This document shows, in pieces, positions 57,051 to 64,000 of a DNA stretch of 64,000 nucleotides. Below the pieces are notes generated by a model. The model did not search any database. It was given only the letters and a program-made list of their open reading frames with translations, and was not told where the DNA came from. The stretch is from contig JAJSPD010000002.1 of assembly GCA_021307315.1 (NCBI GenBank), forward strand, positions 248,001-312,000, read 5' to 3'. Position 1 is the first letter of the stretch. Every line of letters starts with the position of its first letter. The position numbers were made by a program, and so were the translations under genes. This stretch comes from Bisporella sp. PMI_857. Its lineage: Eukaryota > Ascomycota > Leotiomycetes > Helotiales > Helotiaceae.

Positions 57051-58568
57051 TTGCTAATATCAACAAAAAATTATGAGGATAGATTGGTTCTTTTACTTTC
57101 GTGGGATATTGAAAAGCCTCTGGGGGGGAGTTGCGAGCGGACTTTTAAGGGTTGAATAAGCGAGTGTTCCTGCATTGTTGACTAGATACCCGGATTATTA
57201 GATCAGTTAATGAGTGAAATACAATCAGCGAAGCATGGCCGATATTGCTTGCAAACATGAATCTTATGTATAGCCTACCGGCTATCTTTCTTTGGCATTT
57301 TGCTCTGATCCGCGGTTCCCCCCCCCGGGGGCAAGTTTCACTCTCATGCTCTACTACTTCGCGGTGATTATATATTATGCACAACGTCCCATTGCCAAAG
57401 CACGCAGAAAACACCTCCCCTTGCAAGCAGCCGGTTTCCGCGCAGGTATCCGAGGCTCCTGTATGCTCCCGTACCTAACCGTTCGAGATATTAGGGACGC
57501 GGGTACTTGCAAGCTCGAGCCTCCTCGCGCTGCAGAGATCCTTGCGGCCGTTTAATGGAATGAAAAGGGATTGCGGGCGCGGCGCGATGGCAACTTTTGG
57601 GACGGCATGGCGCGTCGGGGTTGAGCTGGTGGTTACTGGGCTTGGGTTGGGAGGGAACAGCCGAGGATGTTATCCTATTTTGGGTGCTGGATGTGTCTCA
57701 TTTCACTTTGCGGGCGCTCGCTGGGGATGGGATGTGCTCTGGGTGAAGGAAGAAGGTCTGTAGGTAGGAGGAGAGGGAGGCCGGGGGATGGTTGGAGTTT
57801 TGAGGGATAGTGGCTGTGTTTGGGTAGATGGGTGGGGATGTTCTTCTACGGTGAAGCTAATACCTGGTTGAATTTAGTAGGTGAACCTAAGGAGAGCTTC
57901 TCGAATGATTCTCTTGTCACCTGGTGCTTATGGAGTAGTTGTGTAGTTCCACTATTCTTGCATTATGTATAGGCAAATGCCGATAGTCGGCTGGAGTAAT
58001 CTATTACAACTCAAACAACTCTCGCAAATTGATATTGAAAAGAATCTTCCGTGTTGAGCCGTAAGCGGAATCAAGGAATATTCACTTATGGGCTGCGGCC
58101 TCAAAACAATAGAGTAGCGGATCGACTAGCTAGGCCGCATCGAAGACCGAAGACGATGTGAAGAGTGTACATCAAACAGAGGCAGAATAAAAAGGTACAA
58201 AAACGAACTAAGCGGTCGCTATCGACTATTAATTTGGTTCTCTGTCAAGGTTAGCCGTGAAACTACTTGATTCTAGAATATGTTTTTTACTTAAGATTTT
58301 TACATAGTGATATACATTCCTTTTATAGTAGTCCGAGCACACTCTCTTCTAGGTACCTGCCATATACGTGTTGATTGCTTAGCTTTCGTCTATTTGAAGA
58401 TATGTTGTTCTAGGATTATACAATGCCATACCATATTAAACTAGTGCCTCAAATGCGCTCATCCACCGCCATCCCGTACATAGCTCCTCTCGCATCAACA
58501 TTCAGCAATCCCCCTGATCTCCCAAGCCACATCTCCTCAGATACGGCCGCTCCACCTCGATGACCTCA
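57051..58568. other. 1.5 kb intergenic region
   Basis: No gene recognised. It contains a C9G5 homopolymer junction at 57318-57331 and a G-rich plus strand at about 57560-57840. The open frames at 57292 and 57542 have no domains. Confidence 0.4.
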
Positions 58569-59006
58569 TCACCGAAGGCAATTCAAGCAAGCACTGCAGC
58601 ATTCGGCGAATAACCCACAGCAGATGATCCTATCCAGACTGTGGTGGTCAGCACCATCCTCTCCTTTTCACAAGCTAGCAAAAGTGAACTACATACCAAA
58701 TGCCACAGCAGCCCTTTCCTTTCTTACCCTCTGCGGCTGACTGTTGAGGATCTGGTTGTTGAGTTGCATCTGCATCTTCAAGATCCCCCAAGTCAGATAT
58801 ATCAAAAGGTTAGGCCGAGGGGAAATGCTTGCTATTTGCTGAGGAGGAGCATTCAGCGGCGACGCATGATAGGATTGCTGAGCAGCAGGATATTCTTGTG
58901 CATACTGGTGCTGCGGCAGACCTCCACCATAGTTCGCGGGAGGAGCATATTGCTGCTGTGGCCCTCCGTAGTTTCCTTGATTGTGCTGGCGCGGAAACTG
59001 AGACAT
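58569..59006 (-). CDS. Small Pro/Gln/Tyr-rich protein with cysteine-rich CYSTM-like tail
   Basis: On the minus strand the start MSQFPRQHNQGNYGGPQQQY is at 59006 and the frame runs to about 58833. The last exon, 58638-58569, reads LDRIICCGLFAECCSACLNC and joins in phase by a normal GT-AG intron (58639-58696) to SAAEGKKGKGCCGI. This Pro/Gln-rich head with a CC-rich membrane-like tail is typical of fungal CYSTM-like proteins. The first intron has no GT donor in a fitting phase. The best model is a GC-AG intron, 58741-58832, giving 95 aa (exons 59006-58833, 58740-58697, 58638-58569). A frameshift is the alternative. Family call moderate. Confidence 0.6.
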
Positions 59007-59759
59007 GGCTATAACGACAGTCAAACTCAGCGCCGTCAAATCACCCAGCCAGACAAGATACACTAAGGATTGTCAATCAATGGGCACGACCGGTGGCTCA
59101 TAAGTATAAGGCAAATCCCGTCCTGGTATTTCGCATCGTACCATTTAGACAGCTCAATCTGGAGTGGCGGCCTGCTTGGCACGTGGTGAATGGCCATCAC
59201 TTGAAGGCCAAGGCGAGCTGAACTGCGGGCTCTGCAGTATTGAGATTCTTCTTCACTTGCTTGGGTTAGACTAGTTTTTTTGAAGGCCAGAATTTTCCTT
59301 GACAAGCGAGACGGTTGTCGATCATTTTCAAGAGACGCTTTGATGGGGGACCGTTTGCGTGACGTCTTCAACGTTTTCGCCTGGGGAAATATGAATATTG
59401 GGGATACGGAACGGGAAACCTGTAAATATTAGGGGCAGGGATGCAAGCGAGGTTCTCCTATTTTCGAACTTGTCGGTGGAAGTCTTCGATCAATACTTGG
59501 CTTGAAATGATTGTTGAGAGGTGAACGGTAATTCGTAGAAGATTGTGGAAGATATTCTTTAGATCAACTCCCTCGTCCAACAATAATTATCATCATTATC
59601 AATATAAGGATCAATACTTCATTCAAAGAAGCATTCTATTTGCCAATCTAGTAATTACTACCAAGAATTTGCCGTGAGTTCATCCAGTCCCTTGAACATT
59701 TCCTGTATCTACTATCTCCCTGATGCAGCGGGAGTCATCGACCACCTTTTACTCCCACC
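59007..59759. other. Intergenic region
   Basis: About 750 bases between two minus-strand genes. An open frame at 59063-59371 (minus) has no recognised content. It should hold the promoter of the CYSTM-like gene. Confidence 0.35.
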
Positions 59760-60836
59760 TTAGCCTACTACCGAATCAATCGTCGAATCCTTGGAGAACC
59801 CCCTTTTATGAACAGGCGCTCCATCGACTCTCTCGGGTTTGATATACTCCCCAACCCTGGCCAAAACGCTGCCTGATCTGCCCAATCCAGAAGCTTGCGC
59901 TCCCCTTAAGCTCGACATCCGACTGCCTGGTCGGTCGATTCGACTACTCGGTCTCTCAGATCTCACTGACAATTTTCGCGTAGGAGGACTGTCAGAAGAG
60001 AGAATTGATATCCGCTTTTCTCTAGCAGTAGCATAGTTACTCGCTGGCATGTCTAGCACTCCTTCAGGTGGGTTCTGCTTGGTGGACGCTTCTTGAGCTG
60101 CTTCAAGACGGGACTCTTCTAGAAATTTGTCGTAGTCGGTCGGAGATTCAAGGGCTTGGCCACTATCTCTTTCATCGCGTTCTATCAAAGGGCTGCTACG
60201 ACCGATATTCGAAGCTGAATACTCTGAAGTTGTTTTGGCGAAGTCGCTGGCGGCATGCCTTGGGATATATGCAGTGCTTAACTTTTGTGGACTTTCCTGG
60301 CTGGCCTTTGACTGCAATGATAATGCGGAATCCGTGGCTTTGTGTTTGGGAACAAATCCAGGGACGGAGTCCTTATTAGGAGGCACTTCTACCTTGATAC
60401 TGTTACCTTGCTCTGCTTCGTTTATATCGCTTCTTTCGTCCCCCTCATTCGGATTGATCTCGACGTAAGCTGACCCCGGATCCTTCTTCGGCCTGGATAA
60501 AGAGCATTTGATAAGGTTTTTTAAACGGACAACTCCTGAAATATGCACTCCATCCTGCTCATTTGCTTGTCGCGAGGGATCTGAAAATTTTCCTAGCACG
60601 CGACCTTCAGAGTTTGACACCCTACGTCTAGTATTTGAGAAATTTGCGGGCTGATTGTTCCGATGTTCAAAATTAGGTTGAGTGGTGTCTTCTGAAAGAA
60701 CCATGTCTCTTTTTGCACCTCTTCTTGATGTCCTCCATTCAAAATAGTGCCACGACCTCCTGAAGGTTCTGTTAGGTGCAGAAACCTCAGGTTGTGTTGG
60801 AGTTGTAGACATTGTCTTGCATGGTTCGCACATCAT
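59760..60836 (-). CDS. Unrecognised disordered 358-residue protein
   Basis: An intact minus-strand frame. The start may be at 60836 (MMCEPCK) or eight residues on at MSTTPTQPEV. The sequence is polar, Ser/Arg/Asp/Glu-rich, with few hydrophobic runs and no domain I recognise. Several basic-Ser stretches (for example RKLSVRSERPSSRIDRPGSR at about residue 287) look like phosphorylation-prone linkers, and VRLKNLIKC (about 104) is the only island with hydrophobic pattern. The steady frame and composition suggest a real gene. An unseen 5' exon is possible. Function unknown. Confidence 0.6.
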   Translation of the reverse strand: MMCEPCKTMSTTPTQPEVSAPNRTFRRSWHYFEWRTSRRGAKRDMVLSEDTTQPNFEHRNNQPANFSNTRRRVSNSEGRVLGKFSDPSRQANEQDGVHISGVVRLKNLIKCSLSRPKKDPGSAYVEINPNEGDERSDINEAEQGNSIKVEVPPNKDSVPGFVPKHKATDSALSLQSKASQESPQKLSTAYIPRHAASDFAKTTSEYSASNIGRSSPLIERDERDSGQALESPTDYDKFLEESRLEAAQEASTKQNPPEGVLDMPASNYATAREKRISILSSDSPPTRKLSVRSERPSSRIDRPGSRMSSLRGAQASGLGRSGSVLARVGEYIKPERVDGAPVHKRGFSKDSTIDSVVG

Positions 60837-61943
60837 TGAAGATAAATGCGTTCATCTCTTGTAGCCTCATGCACACGGCCTGCATATAAGGAAACGCCAT
60901 GCAAGCCTACACAGAGCTCCTGAGACAACAGCATTGTGTGGCATGACATAGACCCATAAGGCCATCATTCTTTACCGCGATATTTATCTCATGCCACCTA
61001 CAACGTGCTGATCATGCTGTCATTGGCTGCTGAGTATTCCAACATCAAAGAGTCTCCTCCAAAAGATTGGGTTCGTCCCTTTCTAGAGGCGTCGCTATAG
61101 TTTTAGTTCCTGCTGAAGCTCGATAGAGCCATAGCTGACTCATTAGGGTCGAAGCTCGAGCGAAGTTCCTTCGTTTGATCTAGGACATTGGTTCATACCC
61201 GAGGCTACTGATATGGAGGCGTAAAGCCTCCCACACGCGTAATGGGCAAATAGCGCGCTTCAGATTTTGAGCCACTGAGAAAGTGGCTTGAACATCAGGG
61301 AGCTGGGCTCCGTAAGCTACACCACCGTCGATTAGGAATACCTTATGAGTCTAGATTTAAGAAGGCCATTAGGGAAACGCAGATGAAGGATTTGATAGAA
61401 CTGATGTTGAAGGACTGAGCGTTCGAAGTGGTCTGTTTAAGTGACGGAATTGGAAAGGAAACTCTCTTTTCATTAGTAGCTTGGCATGATGGATAGAATT
61501 TGACTACGGCATACGCAACCTATACCTTTAAGATCTTAGCTCTGAGGTTTATTGGAGGGTACGGACGTGTTGCGACTAAGTCACTTCGAATTTACCGACA
61601 TAAGCTTGGGGGCGGATCTAGTACTAGGAAGAAATCATACCTCTCACGTGACAACACTCACTCCACTGCATACCTTTGAGAGGGTCTGGAATTTGAACAC
61701 TTCAGAGACGAATCTATATCTGAAGTGGACAGACTATATCTCTACAAAGTTCCATCCAGTCTGATAAACTTATGGTGCTGGTATAGATCATGTAACATTG
61801 GGTCTAAGTTTAGCCACAATTGTTTCCCGGCATAGGAGAAGGTATATGGGGAGGTTTTTTGGCATAAAAATTGCCATACTATTGCTGTCAAATTTGAGAA
61901 TTCTTGGCCCAGCTGACATGACGTAGGCAATAGCCCTGAGATA
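60837..61943. other. 1.1 kb intergenic region
   Basis: No gene, RNA or repeat recognised between the disordered-protein gene and the aminotransferase gene. Confidence 0.35.
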
Positions 61944-63563
61944 CTAAAACTCTGTCAGTTTGGCCGCCCTTTCACAAACATCTTTCAAAGCATGCCCGGC
62001 CCACTCAAAATCTGACAACTCCAGATACACTTGGCCACTGAATCGTACAATCCATTCCCCTTGGAAATAAATAATCGCAATGTAAGTTTTGTACTCCTCA
62101 GCTACAGTTTTCTCAATCCAGTTGATTGCCTTCGAGGCAACTTTGGGATCAATAGTTTGAAATCCATTGATTTTCTCAGGGCTTGCTGTTAACGGTAATA
62201 CAACATTGATCAAGTTGCAGTTGGTGAGAGTATGGGTGCTGTTGTCCATCACTTCGGTTCTATGAAACTTTTAGTTTACACGTGTGAAAATATTTTATGA
62301 ATATAAGAGCTTCAAAACATGTTCTCAGATCCTGCTGAAGATTGAGGGTCTTAAAATAGGAGAAACGAACCCTAGAATCCCTGCAACCAGACTTCCGGCT
62401 TTCCTAGTCAAGTCCACGGTGTAGTTGATGATCGCACTCTCACCACCACAAACCTGCTCTCGCCATTTTATAGCTTCCGGGACTACCAAGTAGGCGGTAC
62501 CATCCACTGTGAAATAAACACGTAAGCTGTAGCTAAATTTGCGGTTGTAAAATTGCATATAGGAATATGATATTAATCTCGAAGATGACTCACTGGTCCC
62601 AACCCACTGAAATTCATTAACAAATCTGCTTTTATCTTGCTCATATGCACTAGGGTTTTCTAGGCCTTCACGAGGGACAAATCCATGCGACGTTGGTAAT
62701 GAGGACCGTATCAAGTGCTGATTTCGAACCGGAACATAGAACACTGCACATGCGCGAGGAACATGTAGCCATTTATGGCAGTTGCTTACAAAAAAGTCGG
62801 GATCTAGTGCTGTAAGGTCAATTGGGATGTGTCCAATACCGTGTGCGCCATCAATGAGAGACAAAATTCCTTCTTCACGACAAACAGCGGTGAGTTCCTC
62901 AAAAGGTAACCTGAGGCCTGGCATCGAAGATATGGTGTCAAAAATTGCCACGCGAGGATTTCTCCCCTCGGCTCTTGAAGTTTTGATTGCATTTTTAAAC
63001 AGGTTGATAGTTGCTACGTCTTCTGATGGGCAGGGCAGTTTGATTTTTCGCTTTTTGAATAAGTCCTTGGTTGACTCACAGACATATTCAACAGTCTTTT
63101 CACAAGCCTCGTATATGATACTGAAGTAAAGAATCTCATCATTGCCATCTTCGTTAGGGATTAAACTTCTGAGGACTGTGTTAACTCCAGTCGTGGCATT
63201 CATCACATACACGATGGCTTCGATTGGAGCATTGAGAAATTTAGCAACTGTTTGACGTGATTCATCAAGTAGCTTTGGGAGTATGAATCGGATGAACGGA
63301 TCTGGTGCAGATTCGCAAAGATCTTGATACTCCCTCTGCTTGTCCCTGATAGCCGTAGGGAAGTTGCCATAGGAGCCTGAGACTGCCTTAGAGGATCCTC
63401 TGCAGTGGAGAGGAGTTGAGCAAATACCATGATTCAGATTCTTATACCTAGGGTCTAGAGGGAAATGCTTGAGCATTTCCTTTCCAAAAGGCGTGCGCTC
63501 ATACTTCGAGGAATTTGGTACAGTTAGATCTGCAAACTTGTTCTCCGATATCGAAGTCATCAT
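61944..63563 (-). CDS. Class V aminotransferase, isopenicillin-N-epimerase-like
   Basis: Minus-strand exons 63563-62594, 62506-62371 and 62259-61944 give 473 aa. The fold-type I PLP elements are visible: YKNLNHGICSTP at the N-terminus, VMNATTGVNTVLRSL, SLIDGAHGIGHIPIDL (Asp about 236, pyridine contact), and FVSNCHKWLHVPRACAVFYV with the PLP-binding Lys at about 263. EFQWVGTMDGTAYLVVPEAI crosses the first splice junction. The C-terminal domain lies in the last exon (KINGFQ, EEYKTYIAIIYFQGEWIVRF). Fungal members are often called isopenicillin N epimerase-like or hercynylcysteine lyase-like; the reaction cannot be told here, and no ergothioneine or antibiotic gene is adjacent. The second intron (62260-62370) is 111 bases. 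Confidence 0.88.
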
Positions 63564-63916
63564 CGCAGGAAATACTTAGACAAAGCGAAGAATGGAGATG
63601 TAGGAAAGACAAATGGCACGGTGAAAGAGCTTTCATATAGAATGTAAAGAATGGAATATGGAAGAATCGACAATGCCAGTCTCTGATGCCAGCTGCAAGA
63701 GGCTCAGGATCATACGGAGTATGGGAAAGAGGTTAAAGTAAAGCCGAACATCGATTTATAAAGTTGTCTTACTCCGTAGGTCTAAGCGAGTCAGGGGTTG
63801 AAATGGGGTCCTTCGGCATGACTCAGCTAAAATAGTGAAATCACAATATTTACTCGACATATCCTCAACCTAGCTATATTTCTCGCAGATTACCACAGCA
63901 CATAGCAGTCGCAGAA
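63564..63916. promoter_or_regulatory. Divergent promoter region
   Basis: About 350 bases between the aminotransferase start (minus) and the gene starting at 63917 (plus). No specific motif recognised. Confidence 0.35.
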
Positions 63917-64000
63917 ATGTCGCTCGCGCAATTATCGAATCTGCTACCACTACCACAGACCGAGCTTCAACAAGTCCTTGATTATGCTGCGACTTTGTCA
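63917..64000 (+). CDS. N-terminal 28 codons of a gene cut by the window edge
   Basis: An ATG at 63917 opens MSLAQLSNLLPLPQTELQQV and stays open to the last base. The pattern resembles the start of fungal ASC-1/TRIP4-like (Rqt4-type) proteins, which act in ribosome quality control, but 28 residues recalled from memory are weak evidence. Partial at the 3' side only. Confidence 0.45.
   Translation, partial: MSLAQLSNLLPLPQTELQQVLDYAATLS

Noticed and set aside
1..64000. CRISPR arrays, prokaryotic operons, ribosome-binding sites or phage genes
   Set aside because: Sequence is eukaryotic with spliced genes; no regularly spaced repeat-spacer pattern was seen.

Overview
This window is nuclear DNA of a filamentous ascomycete (Pezizomycotina). 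The evidence is genes split by short GT-AG introns of about 45-60 bases, with TACTAAC/CTAAC branch sites in several, plus HET-domain proteins, a Zn2Cys6 regulator, a Whi5/Nrm1-type repressor and fungal-type small genes. Overall protein character suggests Leotiomycetes, but that placement is a guess. I rebuilt 23 gene models by joining exons in phase; all splice sites are inferred by eye.

Left part (0.6-17.8 kb) is a dense block of conserved housekeeping genes: an Arb1-type Argonaute chaperone (minus), an inositol polyphosphate multikinase, the mRNA 3'-end factor Clp1, a Pmp3/Sna-type small membrane protein with a PPxY motif (minus), RNA polymerase III subunit Rpc5/Rpc37, a DDB1-type Cul4 adaptor, a mitochondrial 3-hydroxyisobutyrate dehydrogenase (minus) and a GNAT acetyltransferase (minus).

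Middle part (20-31.7 kb) looks accessory. It holds a Zn2Cys6 transcription factor, a HET-domain protein (minus), a zinc alcohol dehydrogenase, a DUF1446/AtuA-type protein and a cyclase-family hydrolase. The four non-HET genes are all on the plus strand and could form a small catabolic set. Then follow a vacuolar carboxypeptidase S (minus), a CENP-L/Fta1 kinetochore protein, a Whi5/Nrm1-like cell-cycle repressor and a secreted pepsin-like protease.

Right part (43-64 kb) is mixed. It has a coding remnant, a tRNA-Met(CAT), an Spf31/DNAJC8-type J protein (minus), an unrecognised 665-residue coiled-coil protein (minus), a second HET-domain gene (minus) bracketed by two diverged copies of a small duplicated sequence, a Csc1/DUF221 mechanosensitive channel, a cysteine-rich CYSTM-like small protein (minus), an unrecognised disordered protein (minus), a class V aminotransferase (minus), and the first 84 bases of a gene that runs off the right edge.

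The most interesting signals are: a UBA-like three-helix segment inserted in the Arb1 homologue; the duplicated, transition-rich sequence flanking the HET gene at 48.7-51.0 kb; a run of collagen-like Gly-X-Y triplets in the protease prosegment; the possible terpene/acid catabolic gene set; and unexplained coding remnants at 43.6-44.0 and 52.2-52.4 kb. I found no complete transposon, CRISPR, operon or clearly new multi-gene system.
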